DNA of 64,000 nucleotides, taken from Casuarina equisetifolia (Eukaryota > Streptophyta > Magnoliopsida > Fagales > Casuarinaceae). The notes under the pieces were generated by a model that was not told where the DNA came from, did not search any database, and worked only from the letters and a program-made list of their open reading frames with translations. Of this stretch, positions 1-11,618 are shown piece by piece. How positions within the stretch are numbered: the stretch's first letter is position 1; the number at the start of each line of letters is the position of its first letter. The translations under genes and the position numbers were made by a program. Location of the stretch: contig CM052356.1 in NCBI GenBank assembly GCA_028551475.1, positions 15,217,884 through 15,281,883 of the forward strand, in the 5' to 3' direction.

Positions 1-901
1 TGGCATACAATCGGAAACTTGTAGATGTTTTCAAGCTTGAGCTCATAAGGGTTCACATTAAATTGTGATTTAGCTTACTATTCTTGCGTCTTTCCCTTGT
101 GCAGGTTGTGTCCTTGTCTTTGCTTATAGTGCTCATCCAAGTACATTTTGACTTTGTAGTTTGTTGCTATTTGTGTTTCATGCATGGGCTCCTTAAGGGA
201 TTATATTCTTTTCTTTTTGGTTGTAGTAGGCCATCTAAGAATATTTTTGTTTTTGGTGCTGATAATATGTTTTCTTTTTGGGATTGTTTTAGTTGATCTA
301 GTGTAACCATTTCTGAATGCCTTATGTGTTTGAAATTAGTCGTTTGATGTAATGTATTTGGTGCCAGTCATAACTGGTTTTGAGTTAAGTTTTGGTGGAC
401 AAAATATGAGGGGATCTTTGCTGAATTAGGGTCATGTTTGTGCCTTTTTGATTTAACAGTTACATATTCTATTCTTAGTCTCTACCTCGTTTTAATGTGG
501 ATATTTTTGGTCTGCTTGGTTTTTTTATTCCTGTATTACACCTCAGTTTGCTGTAATTGGGGCATTCATGTCATATTAAAAAAACAAGAACTATACCTTG
601 ATGCCCCTTTTGCCTTTCAATTCTTTATTTTAGATTATATATTTGACATGTATCAATTGTAAACAATAGGTAAGCTTGCTGGTAAGTCTTCTACAGTTCT
701 TGATTACTTTTTTGTCCAAAAGGTCCATGTATCAATTGTACCTTTTTTTCCTGCCTTATGATGTGAACATGTGTTTAATGTACCTCAGTGTTAAATTGTT
801 CCTTTCTTCTTTGGGGTTCATAAGAACTCTTTCTTATTCCTTTTGATATAATCTACCCCCCTTACTTTCATCTGTTAACGAGATTATTGTTGTTGTAACA
901 G
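1..901 (+). other. Upstream intron of the PRP40 gene (partial)
   Basis: The stretch is T-rich and AT-rich like the other introns of the downstream gene and ends in a clean acceptor (AG at 900-901) in front of the second WW-domain exon. I found no exon matching WW1 or the linker between WW1 and WW2, so the 5' part of the gene lies left of the window. Short open frames here look like chance. Confidence 0.7.
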
Positions 902-3900
902 AAGGCTGATGCATCGACCGTTTGGAAGGAATACACCTCTCCAGAGGGAAGAAAGTGTGTTTCTTTCTTTTCTGCCTGATTACATATTTGCCTATATGGC
1001 TTTTGAGTAGGAGTTTTGTAGACCATATAATGCATCATTTTCTTCCTTAATGTTTGATGTATTATAGTTTTGAGCTATAACTGGAGTGGCTTTTGCAGGT
1101 ATTACTACAATAAGGTTACAAAGGAATCTAAATGGACAATCCCAGAGGAATTAAAGGTTTGTCATAAGTTTGGTACTCATTCTTTTATTTTTTTTCTGGT
1201 GGGGGTTGTGTGTGTGTGTGTGTGTGGTTGGGTGGGTTTGGAGGTTCTCTACTTTGGTTCTAACTTTGAGATGCTTGCTTCCAGTTGGCTCGTGAACAGG
1301 CTCAAAAAGTTAGCCTGGGAACACAACCAGAAACCAGTGGAAGTCTGCGTACCTCTGATGTCATAGCTGTCTCTTCAGTTGAAACAACTACGGCTACTTT
1401 GTCAGTTAGCTCTGGAACTACTTCAACGTTATCTGGGGTGGCTCTGAGCCCAGTTCTAGTGACACCTGTTGTTGCTGTTTCTAATCCTTCCCCTGTTATG
1501 GTTTCTGGATCACCTACCATTTCTGGTGCACAATCAACCACTGCAGCAAGTGCAGTTGGTAGTCAACATCATGCACTAGCTGCTGCTGCTCAACCTGCTG
1601 CTATTCCAGGGAGCAGTGGAGTTCCTGAAATTTCAGTAAATGTGAACCACGCATCAACGTATGTGCTTGTTTGTCACTTAAACTTTGAAGTTCTCTTGGT
1701 TTTTTATATTTTTATAATTGATAGGGAAAGGAATTTGGTTTGAATGCTCCCTTTTGTAACCTCAATTATTACAGGACTCATATAGACAACCTAGCATCTC
1801 AAGAATTTCCCAGTTTGACCGATGGAGCATCTGTGCAGGACATTGAGGTATGACCTCATTAATTTTCAGCAGATGTTTGTAGACTCTTCACTTTAGTTAG
1901 TATTTTAGTCATAGCCAACACTGGTTGCATATTTGGGAGAAAAGCACAGGATTTCCTTTTTCCTTAAAGAGCCTGTCATGTAAATAAGTTCATAACAATA
2001 TTTATCTAGCTCAAGCTACCGTTCAAAACCAGATTGCTCTTGAACAGCCAACTTGGAAGACAGATTTACCAGATTGTCAAAAGCAGACACAAGAACAAAT
2101 ACTTAATTACTTTTGTGTCTTGTTTGTGTGGTGCCCGTGGCAGGAAGCCAAAAAAGGAATGGCAGTTGCTGGAAAAATTAACGTGACTCCTTCAGAGGAG
2201 AAAGTGCTTGATGATGAACCTTTGGTGTATGCCAGTAAGCTGGTATTGGCCTATTTTTCCACGCGTTTTTGAGGCAGTTGTGTGTGGAGCATGACGTCAT
2301 CAGGCTTCAGCACTATCATCTTATGTCTCCACTAGCTTATTTTTTTGTATTCTTTTGTTTAGGAGGCAAAAAATGCATTCAAAGCTCTCCTGGAATCTGT
2401 AAATGTTCAGTCTGATTGGACTTGGGAACAGGTAGTTTAGCTTCTTAATATTTTCACCATTTCTGGTCTGTAAATGCTTCTCAACGATGTTGACTTCTGA
2501 ATAGGCAATGAGGGAGATAATTACTGACAAAAGATATGGGGCTCTGAAAACACTTGGTGAGCGGAAACAAGCATTTAATGAGGTAAACCTTGTGTGACAC
2601 TTACATGAATGGAATTACTGTGATTATTTTTTTGTTTTCCATACATAAAATTGCTTTTGAATTCAATTGGACGTGACTGGTTCAACTTTTTCTTGCTTGT
2701 TAATTTCTTACACATGTATTACATAATGTTCCATTTTTGTGTGAAACCAAAATTGGTCATATTTGTTGTTTTCAGTACTTAGGTCAAAGGAAGAAACTGG
2801 AAGCTGAGGAGAGGCGCATGAAGCAGATAAAAGCTCGGGAGGAATTCACAAAGATGTTGGAAGTATGTTGCATGAATTCCATGATGACACTTTTTGCCAT
2901 TTCTTTGCATATGGCTGATTGAAATGGTATATTTTTCCTCCCCTAACGTTTTTTTTGTTAAATGTTTCATCTTTTCAGGAGTCAAAGGAACTCACATCAT
3001 CCACTAGATGGAGGTTCATGCCTCTCCCAGTACCATAAAAATTGTCTTTGGTCTTGCCTTATGTGCTGTGGCTTGTGATCTTAGTTAGCATCAAATGCTT
3101 ATTATTTCCTAACTGAGGATTTTATCCTTACCAGCAAAGCTATTAGTATGTTTGAAAATGATGAACGATTCAAGGCTGTCGAAAGAACTAGGGACCGGGA
3201 GGATCTTTTTGAGAGCTACATGGTGGAACTCGAGAGGAAGGTAAGAAATTGCTACTTCATTAGCTAATGCGATAAGTGTGAATGGGGCTCCGTGTTAAAG
3301 AGGAAGGGGAATAAGCTAAGGTTTCATGAATGGGCAAGTGGTCTTCATTTCCTGGATGTTATTCTTACTTTGTTGGACTTCTGAATCTTGTTCTCTTACA
3401 CATGCTTGCTAGCTAATGAAGTGGATTACTACTAGCAAACCTTTGAACAGTTTTCTTCCTTCTGTTTGCTTGTTGTTTATCTCATGGTATTATCATATAT
3501 ATTTGTTAGCAACAATAGAATTTTGTTTAATATTTTTAATAGATGATGGAACTTTTGTGTTTATGGGAATAAATGAAGTTCTCCAAAAGAATCTGCTTCT
3601 GGAGGACTTCCTCAGGATAGCATACATAGGAGAGAGATATTCTGTTCTCTCTTGCTTTATCTCTCTCTGGTTTTATCTCCAGGTGTTGCTCTTCTCCGTG
3701 AAACTGGTATTTTTCATGTGTTAGGACTCTTTTCTCTAAAGACCAATCATTTTTTCCCCTTTTGTATTAGCAATTAAACAGACTTGTGGGATTGGTTTTT
3801 CCAACGCAATGAGGTTGTTTAACCCTCCTGAATTCTCAGTTCATTTATTTTGAGGCCTTAAGATATGATTTCTGATAGTAGTGGCAGGGAGATTATGATG

Positions 3901-6900
3901 TTTTTGTTTATCCTTGTTTTAGCTCTTCTGTGTTACACTATGGTGGTTAAAGTGCTGAATTTCCGAAATATGAACTGATGGGTACTTGACATCTAGAGTC
4001 ATGTTCCAATTAAATTATCTGTTGCCAAAATTGGTAGTACCTTGGAAATCTGTTCACAACCTCTCCTCGCAAATATCCTTTGTGTTTATGTACTGTCAGT
4101 TTCCATTTGACATGTGATGAATGCTTAAATTTTGATCTAGAATTCTGGATCTTGCCAAAATATTTTACCTAATGCACATACATGGGTTTATATCAACTAC
4201 TGGTAAGGAAAATATGCACAGATGCTTGGTGGTGTAGATTGAGAAAGATGCTTTAGCTAGATTTATTATTTGTGCTGTTTTATTGAGGGCATGGTTTACT
4301 ACCTAGTGACTTGTTGCTGGCTGGCTGGGGTTTACAGTAATAGATGGCGACCTCAGTTGCTAGTGTTATTCTTTCTTTTGCATTGCATGATTTGTAATAT
4401 TGTTGGTGACCATATGTATTCTTTCTTTTGTTCTTTCTCCCTCTCACGGTGATCAAACCATCGCTTTTGGCATTAGAGACCATATTTGTTAGCATTTCTT
4501 TCATTTAGTTGGGCTTGACCTTCTGTTTATATATTGATGTGTGACTGCAGGAAAAGGAAAAGGCTGTGGAGGAGCATCGGTGGAATATATCAGAATACAG
4601 GAAATTTTTGGAATCTTGTGACTTCATTAAGGTACATGTTATGTGGTTTATCAAGAGGAAAATGTAACTCCAATTTTTATGTTTTTTGGACTTAATTTGT
4701 TGTCTCTTCTTGTAGGCTAATACCCAATGGCGAAAAGTTCAAGATCGCTTAGAAGATGATGAAAGATGTTCACGTCTTGAAAAATTGGACCGTCTGCTCA
4801 TTTTCCAGGTATTTGTGTTATTTGTGCTTGATCATATTTTCTAGAACTATATGCTGATATAGTTGTGGCAGGACTATATTCGTGATCTAGAGAAGGAAGA
4901 GGAGGAGCAAAAGAAGATACAGAAGGTAGAAATCTATCTTTCTGTTAATTAATTTCCTCTAAATATGTTCTAATTTTCAGTTACGTTTGTATATAAGGAA
5001 CAATTGAGGCGGGCTGAGCGGAAGAACCGTGATGAATTTCGCAAGATGATGGAAGAACATGTTGCTTCTGGCTTTCTCACAGCTAAAACACACTGCCATG
5101 ACTATTGCCTAAAGGTACCGATCTGGTTCAATTTTGGTGGAACAAATGTAAAGTAGAGTTGCTTAAATGCAAATGATGAGTGAAAATAGGGAAGTGCTTA
5201 CAGATTAAAAATTTGTTCTTTTGTTGATCTTTTTCTCTTTGTATTTAGGTTAAGGATTCATCTCAATATCAAGCTGTTGCATCAAACACCTCTGGTTCCA
5301 CACCGAAGGATTTATTTGAGGACATTGCTGATGAATTAGAGAAACAGGTTTCTTATTTTTTAATTTTTGAATGTCTTATTCAAAAATATGGAACCATAAA
5401 TATTTGTAGTTAGCACATGATAAAAGTTCCCATATGGAAATTTCTCCAATTATTGCGTGCCAGTGTATGTACTATATGTATGGAAGATTTCTTATTTCAT
5501 TGATATGTGCTAAAACCTTGATAATAGGAAGACAGGAGTAACATCTTTAACCTTTTCTTATCTCTTCAGTCTCATTTCAGTTGTTCGTTTGTTTTTTCCT
5601 GTTTAAGAGGCGAGCTTTTTGTTGAGAAGCCTAATGTAACTTTGAGATATAGGTGTATAGGTCTTAAACTGTCTATTTGCAATTCTGGATTTCTGATGCA
5701 AGAGGTTATATTCTCCTTGAATTATAGTAAATGTTGTAGCCTGAATTTCAAATTGTACAGCTGATCTCAAGTTAAAATATTATTTGAGACTCTCAAAAGG
5801 GCTATTACTCAGGTGGATCACCTGAAGTACCCTGGTTTTATGCAAATGGGATAAGCCTATAGCAGGAATAAAGGGGGAAAAAAAAAACTCATGCCTGATT
5901 TGTAATTTTATTCTACTTATCTATTGGTTTTTCACCTTTTAATTAACAGATTTTCTGATGACACAAGATTTTTTGAGTCCTGAACTGTTCTATGCGTTAA
6001 GCTTCCTATCAAAGCTGTACATGCTTTTGTTTCTCTCATGTTGTTTTGTTCTGCACGAATAAGATGATTTCTATGGTGTTGTGCTTAGCTAGATCTAACC
6101 TTGCCATTGACCAATGTAGCCTATGTAACTTGAGCTTATTAACATCTATATGTAATTGTTGATTTTCTTTACATGTATTCCAGTGGTGATTGGGTTTTGG
6201 GGAGTTTGGTAATACATTTAGTTAGTGTGCCATTGAGGTTTTATTATTATTTTTATTTTTTTGTTATCAGTATTTTGGCTGTTACTTCTGCTACTGGCAC
6301 TGCTGCCACTACCCTTTTGAAACCCATTTTGATATTATCCGTGCTTCAGGTTCTATTGTTATCATCCGTTTGTGAACTTATCTTGATCTGGGTATCAGGC
6401 TTCTCCTTGAGACTTTATCATGTGTTGAAAACTTGTTTGGTTTAAATGTTTGAATTAAATAATGTACTTCATGCATTCTCACAGAAACTAGAAGTAGAAT
6501 ATTTAGTCCCTTTGATTTGTTATTCAGTAACTTCTGTAGCATTTTGATCCTATATTTGATTTTCTTGTAAGGAAATGGAAGCTGCAATGCTTATTGTAAA
6601 GAATCTCTGACATTGGTAATTTGTATGTTGACAGTATCATGATGACAAAACCCGCATCAAGGATGCAGTGAAGTCGGGGAAGGTAGGATTTTGTGAACTT
6701 GTGCTTGGGAAGGTAAGATTTTGTGAACTTATGTCTTCCTTGGGCATAGTTTGAATCTTCAATTATACTTTTTGCAGTTTTTCTTATTGTCTACATGGAC
6801 ATTTGAAGAGTTTAAGGCTACTGTTCTTGAAGATCTTGGTTCCCCACAAATATCGGATATCAACTTAAAGGTACCGCAAGGTTAAAAAAGGAAGAAAAAG

Positions 6901-9900
6901 AAAAAATCAACTTCTGATTTTTATTGTGTCTGAAAAATTAGAATAGTCATGTAGTCAATTTGATCTATGGATCAATTCACCTTGAGTTCTTTATCATTTA
7001 ATGTGTTGTATTGAATGAAATAATTGATGTTGAAAATGATACCCTTATTTGGTTTTACTTTTTTCCCTGATGGACAACTCTCCTGCAAGAGCTTTTAATT
7101 TTTCCTTTTGGTCATATATGACCAGAAGCTAGCCATGACTGCATCTAAATGGATGAGTATTGCTTTGGTCAGAAGAATAGTCTTTGCTGTTTTCTTATCA
7201 ACATATGCTTGAATCCAAGTTTAAGGGATGTTGATGACTTTCTCTCTCCATTGCTTAGTGTCATTTATGTTATTATGAAAACAGCAGCTCCTTTGATTTT
7301 GAAGGCTTTTGGTGACGTCTCTTTTGACCCCTGACAAAGACATGCTAGTGTATCTTTTTGATCCCTGACAAAGACCATAACTTATGGATTTAAATTTGTT
7401 TTTCAATCAACTCCTTCGGAATTTGTTAGTTTGTTGGTAAGTTTTTTTTATAATTTTTTATGTTAGATTTGCTTCAATAAACACCACCTATAACATAGGA
7501 ATGAGGTATCTCTTCTTGACTATATAATTTTAATTGGTATATAAATACATCTTTAAACTTTTATCTTCTTTTCAGAAGATGTTAACTACACATCTAAGGC
7601 ATAAATTATGTATAAATATAAAACTAATTTCCAAGGTTAAGATTAACAAAGGAACATATGGTCGATGACCCCTGATCCATGTTTGACGTTCATCAGAATT
7701 TGAAGTCTTATAGGTGTCTGAAGTTCCATGCACCAGATGTCTTGTGTTCCACTTAAACTGCATTATCTTTCACTAGATCCCATATATCCCATTTAAATCC
7801 TTCTTTTTCTTGTTTGTGAAAACTAAGAATTTTATTAAAAGAGACAAGTGCCCAGTGGTATACCATGTATCGTCCTTGATGCATATTGGAAATCCCCTTT
7901 TCATCTGAAGATCATTATTCTCCAAATAGCCTGTGCTGTTTCTTGTGGTGTCTATTAACTACTCTTTATCTTCTAAATTTATGGATATGTATCTCAAACG
8001 AGATACTGGTATATGGCTATTTGAAAGATCCCTGCTTTCTACGGAGAACAAGAAAACTACTGTGGCTAACTGTTAAAAGAACGCCTCAAAATATGCTTTG
8101 CTATGGTTTTATTTTTCAATTTTTAATTTTTATTCATTAAGTATGGGTAAACTTCTATGTGCTCTCCCACAATAGCTCCTTTTCATGTCTAGAAAAATGG
8201 TTTGTATGTTTGGTTTTTACAGTATTTCTCAGTGGGTGTCATATTTGATCACTGAGAATCTGCTGTTTTGCTGCATCTCTCATTCATGCTTTACATAGGG
8301 CCTTTGTTGCTGCTGTATTTGTCATGAGCAATATTTAGTACATCTGTTGTAGGAATGACCGAAGTGGAGAGACTTTTTGACTGTTCTGTTGAATGAGCCA
8401 GAAAACCTTGCTATTTATCTCTTGAAGTTGAATCCTTGCCATGATTTTTGAAGTATGCATATATAGTGTCTATGAACTTCTTGAGTATATGATGTGTTAA
8501 ATTAAGTATGTTAATCTTGCAATACTTCTTTGTAGTATGTGTTTGAGGAGTTGATGGAGAGAACCAAGGAGAAGGAGGATAAGGAAGCTAGAAAGCGTCA
8601 ACGTCTTGCTGATGACTTTACTAAATTATTGCACACATTTAAGGTATACATTTTGTGTTGTTAAATAGGATACTGATGTTTCGATTTGAATTGCTAGACT
8701 AATTGGGCTGCGTCTAACTTCTTATTGCTATGCTACTTTACAGGAGATTACTGCATCTTCTACTTGGGAGGATTGCAAGCCACTTTTTGAAGAGAACCAA
8801 GAATATAGGTCCTGCTAATACAACCCACCACTCTCTATCTCCTTCTTTTCCTCCCTTCTATCTCTCTCTCTCTCTAGATATATATATATATTTTCAGTTG
8901 TTTAGATATGTCTTAATCTTATGGTAAATGTATTAAATCATCTGTATTGTTGCACTTCCTTTGGTCTTGCCTCAAGTTCAGATCAATTGGGGAGGAGAGC
9001 TTTAGGAGGGAGATTTTTGAGGGATACATTGAACAATTACAGGAGAAGGCTAAAGAGAAGGAGCGTAAGCGTGAGGAGGAGAAGGTATGCTGATCCTTTA
9101 TACATTCTAGTTTATTTCTGTCGTTTTATTGGTTTACTGGAAATGGCTATTTGGACTTAGTATGTGCACCAAAATATTTTTATCTAAATTTTCCTTTTTG
9201 GAAGGAATGGTTTCTTATAAAAGAACATAATTAGAATTTCTAATACTATTTGTTTCCTTTTCATTTGTCTAAGGAGTTAGCTCATAATTAGTTTCTTAAC
9301 CTATGACTGCTTAATTCTAATTCGCTACTTTTGTGAAAATACTAAATATTGTGTTCTATGGACCATTTCTGCTATATGTCACATGTTGTTTGGTCGTTTT
9401 TTCAAGCACTTTTGATAGGATCTATTGTTCTTCAGTAGGTAGCCTCATTAGAATCTATGACGCTAATATTGAGGTGAGTGAGGACCTATTTGGTACAGTT
9501 GAATATCTTTTTTCTTAGTCAAGCTTCTCTGTGTCCATTTATTTTTGGATAAGTAGCGAATTCTCTCACAAGAGCATGAAATAGTGTGCCACCCTATTGC
9601 ACAGGAAGTGTACTGGTGAAATATGAAAAGTAATTAAAGGCGTTCATATACTAGGTTTGGGACCTTGTAATTGTCGCTTTGTATCTTCTATTTTATTGTG
9701 TTCTGAAACCACCAAACTAATCAACGTAACCAGTATTATCTGTTCATAATTCCTGAGTAATTGTGATTAATTATTTAAGGATTTAGAGGTTCCATTGACA
9801 GAGAGGGGAAGCCAACCTAGAGAGATGACATAGACCTGCTTTATAGATTGTGAAAAAGTGTTGGTTAATATCTCTGTCCATGTCTAGTGCCTATTTGAGA

Positions 9901-10760
9901 ATGATTTATTGGTTTTTTCAAAAAAATCATTCTGATGCGCTTGCACGTCTTTGGTGGGTTTGTGTTGCTTTCGTTACTTTCTTTCGTGCTTTTAAGTTCT
10001 GTTCCTTCCTGTGAAAAGGTTGAGCATCCATGTTTGCTTTATATCAAATATGCTTCTATAGATAAAGAAAAAGGTTTAGCTTCATCTCCACCTTGTATCC
10101 AAAATTGTCTGGGAATCTGAGCTTCTGTCTGGATCCTGAGGCATTTCATTTGAAGCTTTCCTAGAGGTGTAAATGATACTAAGAAATGTAGCTGTTCAGT
10201 GATTTGAAGCAGTTACATTTGTTTGCAGGCCAAAAAAGAGCGTGAAAGAGAGGAGAAAGAGAAGAGGAAGGAGAAAGAAAAAAAGGAGAAGGACAGGGAT
10301 CGTGAAAGAGAAAAGGGAAAGGAACGATCTAAGAAGGAAGAAACAGATGGTGAAAATGCAGACGTGACTGACAGTCATGGTCATAAAGAGGATAAGAAAA
10401 GAGAAAAAGACAAAGATCGGAAACACCGGAAGAGGCATCAAAGTGCCACAGATGACATAAGTTCTGATAAGGATGAGAAAGAAGAGTCTAAAAAATCGCG
10501 TAGGCACGGCAGTGATCGCAAAAAATCAAGAAAGGCAAGTGAATGTACTTTGATATTACACTTGGTGCACCGTGTCCAAAAGACTGCAAAAGTATCTAAC
10601 GTTTCCTGATGTTTCTTCACAGCATGCATACTCACCTGAATCAGACGGTGAAAACCGGCATAAAAGACACAAAAGAGATCACCGCGATGGCTTCCGTAGA
10701 AATGGTGGATACGAGGAACTTGAAGATGGCGAACTCGGTGAGGACGGGGAAATCCAGTAG
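902..10760 (+). CDS. PRP40A: Pre-mRNA-processing protein 40 (PRP40A-like), 5'-truncated by the window
   Basis: PRP40 is a U1 snRNP-associated splicing factor that bridges the 5' splice site to branch-point proteins and, in plants, binds the RNA polymerase II tail through its WW domains. Exons seen: 902-954, 1099-1156, 1285-1658, 1775-1847, 2144-2242, 2363-2431, 2505-2582, 2776-2862, 2979-3013, 3135-3240, 4551-4631, 4716-4808, 4872-4925, 4998-5114, 5249-5347, 6635-6682, 6778-6870, 8536-8643, 8744-8808, 8982-9084, 10229-10534, 10623-10760. The first two encode WW2 ([12 protein letters not shown], then [15 protein letters not shown]). Exon 3 is a Ser/Thr/Ala/Val-rich linker. FF domains follow (for example [46 protein letters not shown]). 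The tail is a Lys/Glu/Arg/Asp-rich charged region ending in [14 protein letters not shown]. Introns of 1.1-1.7 kb (3241-4550, 5348-6634, 6871-8535, 9085-10228) hold nothing I recognise. The last intron uses a GC donor. Paralogue A rather than B is likely but not proven. Confidence 0.93.
1205..1228. repeat. (GT)n microsatellite in a PRP40 intron
   Basis: About ten GT units lie in the intron between the WW2 exon and the Ser/Thr-rich linker exon. It is a simple repeat and likely polymorphic. Confidence 0.85.
6677..6736 (+). repeat. 30-bp tandem duplication spanning a splice donor
   Basis: A unit beginning GGGAAGGTAGGATTTTGTGA at 6677 is repeated at 6707 as GGGAAGGTAAGATTTTGTGA. Each copy contains an AG|GT donor (after 6682 and after 6712). 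The 30 bases between them are open and in frame, so use of the second donor would add ten residues ([10 protein letters not shown]) between two FF-region exons. The second donor (GGTAAG) is nearer the plant consensus than the first (GGTAGG). Confidence 0.85.
8852..8891 (+). repeat. (TC)n-(TA)n simple repeat in a PRP40 intron
   Basis: A run of TC units passes directly into TA units inside the intron after the exon ending at 8808. It is low-complexity sequence with no further signal. Confidence 0.8.
10535..10622 (+). other. GC-AG intron in the PRP40 gene
   Basis: The charged-tail exon ends AAAG at 10531-10534 and is followed by GCAAGT, the usual consensus of GC donors. The acceptor TTCTTCACAG ends at 10622. 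Joining here continues the conserved tail (KKSRK then [11 protein letters not shown]). No GT donor nearby keeps the frame: the GT four bases later runs into a stop. Reading through the intron also ends soon, at 10607-10609. Confidence 0.85.
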
Positions 10761-11399
10761 TTTGGTATGTTTTCTAAGGGACTGCTAACCTTCACATAGT
10801 CATCATATATTCCAGTTTAAGTACTGGTGACGTTGATGCAGCAAACTTAACCCCCTCCTGAGATAAATTTCCTTTGGGCTATCAATGGAGGACCAAGTAT
10901 TTCTTCATTCATAACCTGTAGAAAAGAAATATTTCTTATATGTGAAGTTGGATTTTAGTTACACTTAATAATATAAATCTATAAGCTGATGGATTTGGTT
11001 TTGCCCTGTGGAAGAGTGGCAATGTACTTGACTATAGGAACTTAATGGAATGCAAATTCCGTGGTGCCTTCTCCGTTGTAACAAATGAAATCCGTTTGGT
11101 TTTCTTAGTAACAGCTGAAAATGCACCCAAATAGTGGTTGGCATGGGTGCATTTTCACGAACTCGGTGCCAAAATGGTGAATGAAGCTAATGAATGTACT
11201 CGGTTTTTTTTTTTTTAAACTTTTTTCAAACTGTGAAATCTGTTCATTGACTATGGTCATGATTCTAAACCACAGCCATGCCTAGTCGCTACCTGGAGTG
11301 AATGAATGATCTGGATGCACATTTGCATCATGGTGTATACGTGCTGGAGAATTAGTGACTGATGAATTAAGAAGAAATTTGTTTGTGCATTTAAAATAT
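10761..11399 (+). other. 3' untranslated and intergenic sequence after PRP40
   Basis: No further coding sequence is seen after the TAG at 10758-10760. The first few hundred bases probably hold the 3' UTR; the neighbouring gene converges from the other strand. A poly-T run lies at about 11,206-11,217. Confidence 0.5.
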
Positions 11400-11560
11400 C
11401 GGGTGGATGAGTTGGTTGGTGTTAGGATTTAAGTTGATTTCTTATACTACTACATCTATCTTATAAAGGAAAAAAGTAAAGAAGTCTTGGGTTCGACTTC
11501 CAATATTACTGAATTTATCGCATAAAGAAAAAAAAAGAAAAGAAGAAAAAGAAGACCCAA
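11400..11560 (+). repeat. Possible tRNA-derived SINE remnant
   Basis: A stretch like a tRNA D-arm / A box (GGATGAGTTGGTTGGT at about 11,405-11,420) is followed by a B-box-like GGTTCGACTTCC at 11,490-11,501 and then an A-rich tail at about 11,522-11,550. This order is that of plant SINEs. The A-to-B spacing of about 70 bases is longer than usual, and no target-site duplication was identified, so the call is tentative. Confidence 0.25.
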
Positions 11561-11618
11561 GGTAGATCATAATTCTGGACAAAATCAACCATTTCTTGTA
11601 TAAATATAAGCTCACAAT

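Noticed and set aside
7149-8140. Open frames inside the 1.7 kb PRP40 intron
   Set aside because: They are short, in the same strand as the host intron, AT-rich and without motifs; no nested gene is supported.
10196-10507. Minus-strand open frame of about 100 codons, rich in Phe and Leu
   Set aside because: It is antisense to the Lys/Glu/Arg-rich tail of the PRP40 gene; the hydrophobic composition is simply the complement of GAA/AAG codons.
11480-11505. Possible tRNA gene around a GGTTCGA motif
   Set aside because: The flanks do not form a T-arm or acceptor stem, so at most it is a tRNA-derived repeat.
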